Both the position numbers and the translations under genes were made by a program. Shown one piece after another: positions 45,484 to 53,047 of a stretch of 64,000 nucleotides of DNA; within the stretch, counting starts at the first letter, position 1, and each line of letters begins with the position of its first letter. The stretch comes from CBDCXE01 sp965223725 [NCBI: Nitrospinota bacterium]. Lineage in GTDB: Bacteria; Nitrospinota_A; UBA7883. The stretch spans positions 1 through 64,000 of the forward strand of contig CBDCXE010000005.1 of assembly GCA_965223725.1 (NCBI GenBank), written 5' to 3'. The notes beneath the pieces are model-generated. The model searched no databases. It worked only from the letters and a program-made list of their open reading frames with translations, and had not been told where the DNA came from.

Positions 45484-46913
45484 GCGTACCTCAAACAGCG
45501 CTGGTCACAGACTATTACCAGCTGACAATGATGCAAGGCTACTGGCAATCCGGGCTGTACCGGCACATAGCCTGCTTCGATATGTTTATCCGAAAGAACC
45601 CGTTCGAGGGTGGATTTACGCTGACCTCAGGATTAGCGGATGTTCTGGAATATCTGGATACATTGCGTTTTACCGACGGGGATATCGCCCACCTTGCCAG
45701 CCTGGGCGATTTTGACCACGGATTTTTGGAATATCTTCGAACACTGAAATTCACCGGTGACCTGGACGCGGTCCCGGAGGGGTCTGTCATCTTCCCCCAT
45801 GAACCGGCCCTGCGGGTGATCGCCCCGCTGGACCAGTGCCAGCTGATAGAATCGGCGTTGCTGAACATCATCAATTTCCAGTCGCTCATAGCCACCAAGT
45901 CGGCCCGAATATGCCTGGAGGCGGGGTATGACAACGTGCTGGAGTTCGGGCTACGCCGCGCCCAGGGCCTGGATGGAGCGCTGAGCGCATCCCGGGCGGC
46001 TTATATCGGGGGGTGCTACGCCACATCCAATGTGCATGCCGGCCAGGTGTACGGCATCCCGGCGAAGGGGACCCACGCCCACTCTTGGGTGACCGCTTTC
46101 GAGAATGAGATTACAGCATTCCGAAAGTTCGCGGAAATCTATCCCGACAACTCGATCCTGCTGGTGGACACTTACAACACACTGCAAAGCGGCGTCCCAT
46201 CCGCCATCGCAGTGGGGCTGGAGATGAAGCGGAAAGGGCAGAAACTTACAGGAATCCGGATAGACAGTGGCGACCTGGCGTTCCTGTCCATCGAAGCGCG
46301 CAAGATGCTGGACGCGGCGGGGCTTGTGGACACAAAAATCGTCTGTTCCAGCGAGCTGGACGAGTATATTATCCACGACCTGAACAGCCAGGGGGCGAAG
46401 ATCGATATCTACGGGGTCGGGACGAAGCTGATCAGCGCCGATGGTGATCCGTCGCTATCCGGTGTATATAAGATGTCCGCGTTGAAAGGGCAGGGCGGTG
46501 AGTGGAGCCTTAAACTGAAAAACTCTGAAGGGTTGAAAAAGGCGACCTTCCCCGGCCTGAAGCAGGTGTGGCGCATGTATGATGAAAATAACGGGATGAG
46601 CGCCGACCTGGTGGAGCTGGAAGAGAGCGAACCAGATTTTACAAAAGGTGTTGTGGGTGTGCACCCTACGATGGAGACAGAGAAGAAACTGTACAAAGAT
46701 ATAAGCTCAACCGAAAAGCTTCTGCAGCCGGTCATGCGGGGGGGCAAGATCGTGGCGAAGCAGCCGGCGCTGGGCGAAATCCGGGAGCGGGCGCAGCGCC
46801 AATTACAAAAAGTTCACCCAACCATGCGGCGATTACTGAACCCTCATGTGTATAAGGTAAGCGTCGGGCCTGCCTTGTACGAGGCAACAAAAACACTCCG
46901 GGATAGTTTATAG
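45480..46913 (+). CDS. pncB: Nicotinate phosphoribosyltransferase
   Basis: 477 aa. It converts nicotinate and PRPP to NaMN. Motifs: ALVTDYYQLTMMQGYWQSG at the N-terminus, EFGLRRAQGLDGALSASRAA, KGTHAHSWVTAFENE, ILLVDTYNTLQSGV and GIRIDSGDLAFLS. The ATG at 45480 overlaps the pncA stop; the frame is open from 45423, inside pncA. Confidence 0.95.
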   Translation: MSVPQTALVTDYYQLTMMQGYWQSGLYRHIACFDMFIRKNPFEGGFTLTSGLADVLEYLDTLRFTDGDIAHLASLGDFDHGFLEYLRTLKFTGDLDAVPEGSVIFPHEPALRVIAPLDQCQLIESALLNIINFQSLIATKSARICLEAGYDNVLEFGLRRAQGLDGALSASRAAYIGGCYATSNVHAGQVYGIPAKGTHAHSWVTAFENEITAFRKFAEIYPDNSILLVDTYNTLQSGVPSAIAVGLEMKRKGQKLTGIRIDSGDLAFLSIEARKMLDAAGLVDTKIVCSSELDEYIIHDLNSQGAKIDIYGVGTKLISADGDPSLSGVYKMSALKGQGGEWSLKLKNSEGLKKATFPGLKQVWRMYDENNGMSADLVELEESEPDFTKGVVGVHPTMETEKKLYKDISSTEKLLQPVMRGGKIVAKQPALGEIRERAQRQLQKVHPTMRRLLNPHVYKVSVGPALYEATKTLRDSL

Positions 46914-46938
46914 CAGACATTTATTTCTGTGCATAAAT

Positions 46939-46966
46939 TTGACTACAAACTAGTATACTGTAATAA
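46939..46966 (+). promoter_or_regulatory. Promoter candidate for the interrupted secreted-protein gene
   Basis: TTGACT (46939-46944), 16 nt, TAATAA (46961-46966), 24 nt before the ATG at 46991, in an AT-rich stretch. Confidence 0.4.
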
Positions 46967-46990
46967 ACATTTAATCAGAGTTAATTAGAT

Positions 46991-47274
46991 ATGCGAATCT
47001 TGGCAGTAATATTTATATTTTCATTAAGCATAGCATCAACTTCTTATGCTGATCTAAAAATTTATAGAGTTGGTAAAAGCCCTGGGATTAGAAAATATGT
47101 GACTATTATGGGTATATCCAAATCGTGGAAGTTAGACTGTACAGAACAAACTACAGGAAAAGGTAAAGGAACTAAACGATGTGAGTTGGAACCGACGACT
47201 GGCAAGGTAGTCGGTAACAAGCCTGTCTATCAAAGTAAATCAGGTCCAGAAGTAACCCTACGCTTTACTCCAGG
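46991..47274 (+). pseudogene. Secreted hypothetical protein, 3' part interrupted by IS-end sequences
   Basis: The first 94-95 codons encode a signal peptide (MRILAVIFIFSLSIASTSYA) and a basic, Gly/Lys/Thr-rich mature part with two Cys residues. At 47275 the frame runs into IS-end sequence and stays open by chance to 47482, adding repeated DHFPFFGPALCDFSGF-like peptides that do not belong to it. Composition is clearly more AT-rich than the surrounding genes, suggesting transfer. If everything from 47275 to 49215 is removed, the frame continues 11 codons and stops at TAC-TAA near 49250. The original family is not recognised. Confidence 0.6.
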
Positions 47275-47373
47275 TGACCACTTCCCATTTTTTGGTCCGG
47301 CATTATGCGACTTTTCGGGCTTCTTGACCACTTCCCATTTTTTGGTCCGGCATTATGCGACTTTTCGGGCTTC
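47275..47373. repeat. Two tandem 49-bp stubs of the IS end
   Basis: Copies at 47275-47323 and 47325-47373, separated by one T, both start TGACCACTTCCC and end TTTTCGGGCTTC. They are identical to the first 49 bp of the truncated copy (47374) and of the full IS (47986). So four consecutive copies of the same IS terminus lie in direct orientation. Confidence 0.9.
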
Positions 47374-47985
47374 TGACCACTTCCCATTTTTTGGTCCGGC
47401 ATTATGCGACTTTTCGGGCTTCAATGGCTGGCTGTTTTTCCGTGGCAGCCAACGCAAATTCTTTCGGCGTTTTATTACCTAATGCCGAGTGCGGGCGAAA
47501 TTCATTATAATCTTTTCGCCACGTCTCGATCTTACTCCTGGCATCCTCCATTGACAAGAACCAATGTGTGTTCAAACATTCATCCCGAAAACTTCCGTTG
47601 AATGACTCTATGAAAGCGTTATCCGTGGGCTTGCCGGGCCTCGAAAAATCCAACTCTACCTTCCGCTCATACGCCCACTTGTCCAACGCCTTCGAAATAA
47701 ACTCTGGACCGTTATCCACCCGAATACTTTTAGGCGCGCTACGTATATAAACAAGCTGCGTCAAAAATGATGAAACCATCTCACCGGTAACCTTCTTGTC
47801 AACCAACATCCCAAGGCTCTCCCGACTAAAATTATCGACTATCGTCAAAGCCCGAAACCGGCGGCCATCAAACAGAGCGTCGGTCACGAAATCCATGCTC
47901 CAGCTCTCATTAAGCTCGGTCGCCACTTCACGGGCTCCGCGACTCCTGGCCGACACGTGACGCTTCGGGCGCCGCATGCGCAAGC
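47374..47985 (-). pseudogene. Truncated IS3-family copy, orfB 3' part only
   Basis: 612 bp that repeat 47986-48597. It encodes the catalytic C-terminal two-thirds of the transposase (about 195 aa, including FRALTIVDNFSRESLGM, RVDNGPEFISKALD and the DDE Glu in DNAFIESFNGSFRDEC) but lacks the N-terminal part and orfA. It ends abruptly at the terminus of the next copy. It is probably inactive. Confidence 0.9.
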
Positions 47986-48013
47986 TGACCACTTCCCATT
48001 TTTTGGTCCGGCA

Positions 48014-48844
48014 TTATGCGACTTTTCGGGCTTCAATGGCTGGCTGTTTTTCCGTGGCAGCCAACGCAAATTCTTTCGGCGTTTTATTACCTAATGCCGA
48101 GTGCGGGCGAAATTCATTATAATCTTTTCGCCACGTCTCGATCTTACTCCTGGCATCCTCCATTGACAAGAACCAATGTGTGTTCAAACATTCATCCCGA
48201 AAACTTCCGTTGAATGACTCTATGAAAGCGTTATCCGTGGGCTTGCCGGGCCTCGAAAAATCCAACTCTACCTTCCGCTCATACGCCCACTTGTCCAACG
48301 CCTTCGAAATAAACTCTGGACCGTTATCCACCCGAATACTTTTAGGCGCGCTACGTATATAAACAAGCTGCGTCAAAAATGATGAAACCATCTCACCGGT
48401 AACCTTCTTGTCAACCAACATCCCAAGGCTCTCCCGACTAAAATTATCGACTATCGTCAAAGCCCGAAACCGGCGGCCATCAAACAGAGCGTCGGTCACG
48501 AAATCCATGCTCCAGCTCTCATTAAGCTCGGTCGCCACTTCACGGGCTCCGCGACTCCTGGCCGACACGTGACGCTTCGGGCGCCGCATGCGCAAGCCAA
48601 GCCCTTCAAGGCGGTACAAACGCAACACACGTTTGTGGTTCACCTTCCAACCTTCCCGACGAAGCAGGGTATATATTCGCTGGTAACCGTATCGAGGACG
48701 GTCTGCCGCCAACTGACAAATACGAGCTCGTAACACGGCCTGGTCAGGAGCAACCGATTGGTACCGGATCGTCGAGCGAGCAAACTCAAACGCTTTGCAT
48801 ATATGGCGTTCGGGCGCTCGATACGTATCCTTCATCTCCTGCAC
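48014..48844 (-). CDS. IS3-family transposase OrfB (DDE integrase domain)
   Basis: 276 aa from a GTG at 48844; the reading frame extends upstream to the frameshift site. An HTH_21-like segment (ICQLAADRPRYGYQRIYTLL) precedes the rve core: Asp in WSMDFVTDALFDGRRF, Asp in RVDNGPEFIS and Glu in NAFIESFNGSFRDECLN. It is normally made as an OrfAB fusion by -1 frameshifting from orfA. The C-terminal part is duplicated in the truncated copy next door. Confidence 0.93.
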   Translation of the reverse strand: MQEMKDTYRAPERHICKAFEFARSTIRYQSVAPDQAVLRARICQLAADRPRYGYQRIYTLLRREGWKVNHKRVLRLYRLEGLGLRMRRPKRHVSARSRGAREVATELNESWSMDFVTDALFDGRRFRALTIVDNFSRESLGMLVDKKVTGEMVSSFLTQLVYIRSAPKSIRVDNGPEFISKALDKWAYERKVELDFSRPGKPTDNAFIESFNGSFRDECLNTHWFLSMEDARSKIETWRKDYNEFRPHSALGNKTPKEFALAATEKQPAIEARKVA

Positions 48845-48867
48845 CAGTTGACGCTGCTGACCAGGCC

Positions 48868-49134
48868 TTAAAACTTTTTTCTGAGAGCATCCTGCAGCAT
48901 CGACTTGTCGAGCGACAGATCCGCCACCAGCTTCTTCAGGCGGCCATTCTCTTCTTCAAGCTGGCGGAGCCTGCGAACTTCAGCTGGGCCGAGACCGGCA
49001 TAGATCTTCTTCCAGCGATAAAACGTCTGCTCGCAGATACCCATCTTACGAACCACCTCGGCCACAGGTGTCCCCGTCTCGGCCTGTTGCAAGGCGAAAG
49101 CTATCTGCTGGTCGGTGAACTTCGACTTCCTCAT
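48868..49134 (-). CDS. IS3-family OrfA (HTH DNA-binding protein)
   Basis: 88 aa. An N-terminal helix-turn-helix (FTDQQIAFALQQAETGTPVA, then MGICEQTFYRWKK) is followed by a leucine-zipper-like helix (LRQLEEENGRLKKLVADLSL). It ends RKKF-stop, where AGA AAA AAG TTT TAA contains the slippery A_AAA_AAG. After a -1 shift the frame reads VLRPGQQRQLVQEMKD into orfB. Confidence 0.93.
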   Translation of the reverse strand: MRKSKFTDQQIAFALQQAETGTPVAEVVRKMGICEQTFYRWKKIYAGLGPAEVRRLRQLEEENGRLKKLVADLSLDKSMLQDALRKKF

Positions 49135-49243
49135 CAGTAAATCTCCACTTTGTTACAAGGTTAATTTAACCGATTACTCGCATTATCAATGGATCAATTT
49201 AAAGGGAAGAGGTCACTCTATGGTGTTAGTTATAATTATACGC

Positions 49244-49257
49244 TACTAAATTTAGTA
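49244..49257. promoter_or_regulatory. 14-bp perfect palindrome upstream of the envelope operon
   Basis: TACTAAATTTAGTA is perfectly symmetric, 37 nt upstream of the -35 box at 49294 and 29 nt after the IS end. It is an operator candidate for the four-gene operon, or part of the gene disrupted by the IS (its restored stop lies here). Confidence 0.35.
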
Positions 49258-49293
49258 ATCGTCAACTTATTTCGAAAGCATACTTATAGCCGG

Positions 49294-49322
49294 TTGACAT
49301 TTTTGGGCTACCCTTCTACCAT
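49294..49322 (+). promoter_or_regulatory. Sigma-70-type promoter of the envelope operon
   Basis: TTGACA (49294-49299), 17 nt, TACCAT (49317-49322). It sits very close to the annotated start at 49329, so the transcript would be nearly leaderless or the true start is a later Met (MKRSIYLL at 49338). Confidence 0.5.
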
Positions 49323-49328
49323 CATGCC

Positions 49329-49811
49329 ATGGGGTTAATGAAAAGATCGATCTACCTGCTTGTTGCAACCTCTATGTTGCTTCTTCAGGCCTTTTCTGCG
49401 CCAGCTTCTGCACACAACCATAATCACAGCGATATGGTCATGGCTGGCTCTGCCGAGCACCATGCGCCATCCCGCCAAATGGGCAGTGCGAAGGCAGAAT
49501 TAAAGGCCGTTGTCGATAAAATAAAGAGTGATGGCAGCGGCGCCACCTGCGCCCACAGCGGCGGCAACGGGCTCTGCCTGTGCCATCTGAACAGCAGCCA
49601 CAGCATGAAACATAGCGGCTGTTGCATCAAAAAATGCGGCAGCTCCCTGCCGGGTCATGACGGCGCGACGCTCTATTCCGTACTGGATATAGATTCCGTA
49701 CCGGAGAGCGCGACGACGGATATCGAAAATAAAACCAAATATTTGCCCCGCACCGAGCGACTCCAATCTTTGATACATAATCTGGATCCGGACCCTCCAC
49801 GTATTTCGTAA
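49329..49811 (+). CDS. Exported His/Cys-rich protein
   Basis: 160 aa with a signal peptide (MKRSIYLLVATSMLLLQAFSAPASA). The mature protein is rich in His, Met and Cys (HNHNHSDMVMAGSAEHH, CLCHLNSSHSMKHSGCCIKK), a composition seen in periplasmic metal-binding proteins for copper or related ions. No named family is recognised. It heads a run of four genes on the plus strand, the others encoding a Met-rich outer-membrane-type protein, a heme lipoprotein and a TlpA-like thioredoxin. The metal is not known. Confidence 0.7.
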   Translation: MGLMKRSIYLLVATSMLLLQAFSAPASAHNHNHSDMVMAGSAEHHAPSRQMGSAKAELKAVVDKIKSDGSGATCAHSGGNGLCLCHLNSSHSMKHSGCCIKKCGSSLPGHDGATLYSVLDIDSVPESATTDIENKTKYLPRTERLQSLIHNLDPDPPRIS

Positions 49812-49913
49812 TTCGATTCAATTTTTTTGGTTGGCGCTGCAAAAATCCCAACCAGGGGTAACTATGGATAAATGCGCCTTTTCAAGTAAATTTCCATATT
49901 GGAGTATCGAATT

Positions 49914-51101
49914 ATGAGAAAAATTGCGCCACTATTCGTGGCAATTTATATTTTATTATTCGCACAACATGCGTCTGCTTATGTAGGGTTGTGCTGTGGC
50001 AAGTGCGGCGGCAACATGCCGATGAACATCCTGGGCGCCGGCGTGCCGGAGACCCACGAGTTCCGGTTCAAAATAACCCCGATGTTCATGAACATGGATG
50101 GACTGCGCGACGGGACCAGCTCTGTCAACAGCGACAGTATCCTGATGCCTGCCATGAACATGGGCGGCATGGGCATGGGATCTGGAGGAACGAAGTATAT
50201 GGCGGTCCCCACCAGCATGGATATGACCATGCTGAACATGGCGGCCGGCTACAGCTTCACCGACGATTTTTTCGGCGGGATCATGTTTATGTGGCAAAAA
50301 AACAGCATGCCGATGAAGTTCAGCCCGATGATGCGCCAGATGCTGGGCACAGATGGGTTCAGCATGGAATCTTCCGGTATGGCCGACACCATGCTGATGA
50401 CCAAATACCGGCTATACACCGACGACCCGATGATCCCCACAGAGCAGGCCTCGCTGTTCATGGGGCTCAGCCTGCCCACCGGTTCGATAAACGAAAAGAA
50501 CGAAACCCACCCGGCCCCGGCGCGGCAGTCAGGGCAACTGCCCTACCCGATGCAGCTCGGCTCCGGTACTTTCGACCCGATGATCGGCCTTGTGTATCAG
50601 GCCTCTACATCACCCTGGTGGTGGGGCGTGAACGCGATTTATACCGGCAGGTTCTACAAGAACTCCCGCGACTACAGCCTGGGCGACGAGTTCCGCCTGG
50701 ACACCTATGCCATGTATCAGATGCGCTACGACCTGGTGGCGCAGATACAACTCAACGGCAGGGTGTGGGGCAAGATCGATGGCGAGATGGATGAGGCGAT
50801 AAGCGGCGCGTCGGGGCGGATCGTGAAAGGTGACCCGACCTCCGGCTATACAACCCCCCGCTGGGACCCGGATCATTATGGCGGGCAGAGCCTGATGACA
50901 ACGCTCGGTCTGCAATGGCAGCCGATACCGCTGCATATCATCGACCTGAGCGTTGGCCTACCGTTGTATCAGGACCTCAACGGCATCCAACTGGAAAAAA
51001 GTTACAGCGTGGCGCTGACCTGGTATATAGAGGTCCCCACACCGTCGAGCATCCGCTATACCGGCAAGAGGAAATCCACCAAAAGCAAGCTGGGATTTTA
51101 G
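49914..51101 (+). CDS. Met-rich outer-membrane beta-barrel protein
   Basis: 395 aa from the ATG at 49914 (GGAG upstream; the frame opens at TTG 49899). The signal peptide ends HASA. Immediately after it come CCGKCGGNMPMN and a Met-dense region (MPAMNMGGMGMGSGG, MDMTMLNMAAGYSF). The rest has alternating polar and apolar residues and ends in Phe, as expected for a barrel. Similar proteins are annotated as 'transporter' or alpha-amylase-like barrels near copper genes. Metal binding through Met is inferred from composition. Confidence 0.7.
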   Translation: MRKIAPLFVAIYILLFAQHASAYVGLCCGKCGGNMPMNILGAGVPETHEFRFKITPMFMNMDGLRDGTSSVNSDSILMPAMNMGGMGMGSGGTKYMAVPTSMDMTMLNMAAGYSFTDDFFGGIMFMWQKNSMPMKFSPMMRQMLGTDGFSMESSGMADTMLMTKYRLYTDDPMIPTEQASLFMGLSLPTGSINEKNETHPAPARQSGQLPYPMQLGSGTFDPMIGLVYQASTSPWWWGVNAIYTGRFYKNSRDYSLGDEFRLDTYAMYQMRYDLVAQIQLNGRVWGKIDGEMDEAISGASGRIVKGDPTSGYTTPRWDPDHYGGQSLMTTLGLQWQPIPLHIIDLSVGLPLYQDLNGIQLEKSYSVALTWYIEVPTPSSIRYTGKRKSTKSKLGF

Positions 51102-51116
51102 GAAGGAGGTTGAATT

Positions 51117-51392
51117 ATGAAACAGCTTTTTATGGTTATGACCCTTCTGATAGTGGCAGGTTGCGCGGTGCATATGACGCCGATCCCGGACCCTCAATCG
51201 AGTGAGGCGACGCTGTATGCGGACCGGTGCGGCGCCTGCCACTCTATCCCCCATCCAAAGCGCCATACCTATGAACAGTGGAAGCATATGGTGGAGGTGA
51301 TGGACAGGGCGCGCGACCACGAAGGTATGCCAGCGCTGGCTGATGATGAAAAGGAGAAAATCCTCGCTTATCTGAAAACCAATTCCAGGTAG
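51117..51392 (+). CDS. Monoheme c-type cytochrome lipoprotein
   Basis: 91 aa. The lipobox LIVAGC at residue 16 makes it a lipoprotein, and one heme motif CGACHSIPHPKRHTYEQW is present, as in short 'photosystem P840/DHC-like' cytochromes, with the likely axial Met in EGMPALADDEKEKILAYL. It lies 15 nt after the barrel gene with AGGAGG ahead of the ATG. It is an electron carrier in the periplasm. Confidence 0.85.
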   Translation: MKQLFMVMTLLIVAGCAVHMTPIPDPQSSEATLYADRCGACHSIPHPKRHTYEQWKHMVEVMDRARDHEGMPALADDEKEKILAYLKTNSR

Positions 51393-51401
51393 GAGGGTGT
51401 A

Positions 51402-51947
51402 ATGACAATATTTCGCGTCATATTTCTGGCAGTTGCTGGAATTGCGTTGTTACCGATATTGGGCGGTGGCGCATATGGCGCAGAGATGGTTCATGGCGCG
51501 CAGATTACCAAGCCAACAACCAGGGTGGAGGCTCCTTCCTTCACCCTGAATAACCTTGATAGCGGCGTGGTCAGCCTGGCTGATTATAAGGGTAAAGTAG
51601 TGTTGATCCATTTCTGGGCCACATGGTGCGCCCCGTGCCGGGAAGAAATGCCGGAACTGGTGAGCATATGGAACAAAAACAAGGCTCGCGGTCTTGTCAT
51701 TCTGGCGGTATCGGCGGATCGTGGCTCGGTCGACCTGGTCCGCAAATTCCGTGATGAATATCAAATGACGTTCCCAGTGCTGCTTGATCCGGAGGGCGCC
51801 GTTAGAAAAGAATATGAGGTGGAGGCGCTGCCTGTCACATACCTGGTCGGCAGGGATGGCAAAATCAGCGGCCGGGTGATAGGTTCTACTAAATGGAGTG
51901 GGGAGGACGTACGCAATGTTATAGAAGATATAATGTCGGGTGAATAA
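51402..51947 (+). CDS. TlpA-like thioredoxin, periplasmic
   Basis: 181 aa with a signal peptide and a thioredoxin fold of the TlpA/ResA type: FTLNNLDSGVVSLADYKGKV, the active site FWATWCAPCREEMPEL (WCAPC), and cis-Pro in EVEALPVTYLVGRDG. It would reduce disulfides or apo-cytochrome thiols in the periplasm. As last gene of the operon, it fits maintenance of the Cys-rich and heme partners encoded upstream. Confidence 0.9.
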   Translation: MTIFRVIFLAVAGIALLPILGGGAYGAEMVHGAQITKPTTRVEAPSFTLNNLDSGVVSLADYKGKVVLIHFWATWCAPCREEMPELVSIWNKNKARGLVILAVSADRGSVDLVRKFRDEYQMTFPVLLDPEGAVRKEYEVEALPVTYLVGRDGKISGRVIGSTKWSGEDVRNVIEDIMSGE

Positions 51948-52072
51948 TTAAAACTTCTGATAAGCTCGTTTGAACGCTGTTTACCGTTTCTTTTTAGGCT
52001 GTAAACCCTTATAATGCAAGATAGATAAGTAATTAACCAATACCAGGCAACTATACGGTGAGATGAAATAAA

Positions 52073-52804
52073 ATGAGTGACCCGAGGGTAAAAGAGAGCA
52101 CGCTGGACCTGAGTTTTTATCGCGATTGGGTGGCCAAGCGTGAATCTGCTTTGGCGAAAGATAAAAAAAGAACCAACTACTTCGTTACAGTTTCCCGTGA
52201 GTATGGATGTGAAGGCTATAATCTGGCGCTGAAACTTGTGGAGCGGATCAATGAAAAAGCCGATACCCCTTGGACTCTGTTTACCCATGACATGATCACA
52301 GAGATGATATCCAGTGAAGAAGTTCCGGCTGATATGGTGGATGAAATTTCTGAAACAAGATGGTCCTATAGCGACTGGTTCGCCGATGCGCTGGTGCCAA
52401 AATATTTGCAGTCGCAATCCACCCAGGTGTTCGAAAGCACACGTAACCTTATATTGAACCTGATAGATAAAGGCAACTGCGTATTGCTCGGTTCAGGGGC
52501 CCAGATCATCTCCCATGCGCTCGACCCACGCAAGTTTTACGGGGTTCATGTTCGCGTGGCCGCTTCAACCAAATGGAAAGTCGCCAGGATGGAGAAAATA
52601 TATGATATGACAATAGGCGATGCGGAGCGCACCCTTAACGAGAACCAGGATCAGCGAAACCAGTTTATTACCGATTTCACCGGATTAAAGGCGGACGATC
52701 CATCGCTGTACAATATGATATTTAATAACGCCAAAAACACACCAGAGCTGATGGCGGATGTAACCCTGGAATATCTGAGATTAAAAGGCGCCTTCGAAGA
52801 GTAG
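52073..52804 (+). CDS. Cytidylate-kinase-like family protein
   Basis: 243 aa. The segment FVTVSREYGCEGYNLALKLVERI matches the start of the cytidylate kinase-like family (PF13189), where the P-loop is altered to SREYG-x-x-G. GNCVLLGSGAQIISHALD and HVRVAASTKWKVARM follow as in the family (CMP-kinase core and lid region). True CMP kinase activity is doubtful, as this family is distinct from Cmk. The gene appears monocistronic. Confidence 0.8.
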   Translation: MSDPRVKESTLDLSFYRDWVAKRESALAKDKKRTNYFVTVSREYGCEGYNLALKLVERINEKADTPWTLFTHDMITEMISSEEVPADMVDEISETRWSYSDWFADALVPKYLQSQSTQVFESTRNLILNLIDKGNCVLLGSGAQIISHALDPRKFYGVHVRVAASTKWKVARMEKIYDMTIGDAERTLNENQDQRNQFITDFTGLKADDPSLYNMIFNNAKNTPELMADVTLEYLRLKGAFEE

Positions 52805-52825
52805 CTGGCGTGGCCAGTTCAAATA

Positions 52826-52885
52826 CCCTGTCGGGACAGGCGGGTATGCCCATCTGATTCTTATCCAACTTGACCGGCCCTTTCA
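52826..52885 (-). repeat. Dispersed intergenic element, copy 2
   Basis: Read on the minus strand it begins TGAAAGGGCCGGTCAAGT and ends CCTGTCCCGACAGGG, closely matching 14551-14611 in the opposite orientation. It lies between two convergent genes. Part of it (CCTGTC-GG-GACAGG) can fold. Confidence 0.6.
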
Positions 52886-52970
52886 TTCATATAAGACCGC
52901 AGGCAGTGAGCTTTAACGAACCCTTCCTGCGCGACAAGAAAGGAACCTCCGCCCACGCGACAGCGTCACC

Positions 52971-53047
52971 CGCGGTGGCCGCGCCACCGCGTCAGCGTAA
53001 CTGGTCTGCCCACGGCAGTGCTCACGGCAGGCGCCACAATGGCGCCT
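52971..53047. other. Hairpin-dense convergent intergenic region
   Basis: CGCGGTGG-5 nt-CCACCGCG (52971-52991) and AGGCGCCA-CAA-TGGCGCCT (53029-53047) are perfect 8-bp stems. The second overlaps the stop codon of the cysteine desulfurase gene. Neither is followed by a long U-run. They may act as bidirectional terminators or belong to a small structured RNA; no known RNA family is recognised. Confidence 0.4.

Larger units (their letters stand above)
47986..49215 (-). mobile_element. IS3-family insertion sequence, about 1230 bp, apparently intact
   Basis: The ends are imperfect inverted repeats: TGACCACTTCCCATTTTTTG at 47986 and, on the opposite strand, TGACCTCTTCCCTTTAAATT at 49215, with the 5'-TG...CA-3' termini of IS3 elements. 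It holds orfA and orfB in overlapping frames with an A_AAA_AAG slippery site. No target duplication is seen: the left flank is IS-derived and the right flank begins CTCTATGG. Confidence 0.88.

Noticed and set aside
47275-47985. CRISPR-like reading of the 49-bp repeats
   Set aside because: There are no unique spacers between the 49-bp units (0-1 nt), and each unit equals the terminus of the adjacent IS.
47402-47992. Independent small transposase gene
   Set aside because: Identical to the 3' part of orfB in the neighbouring IS and lacking the N-terminal part; a truncated duplicate.
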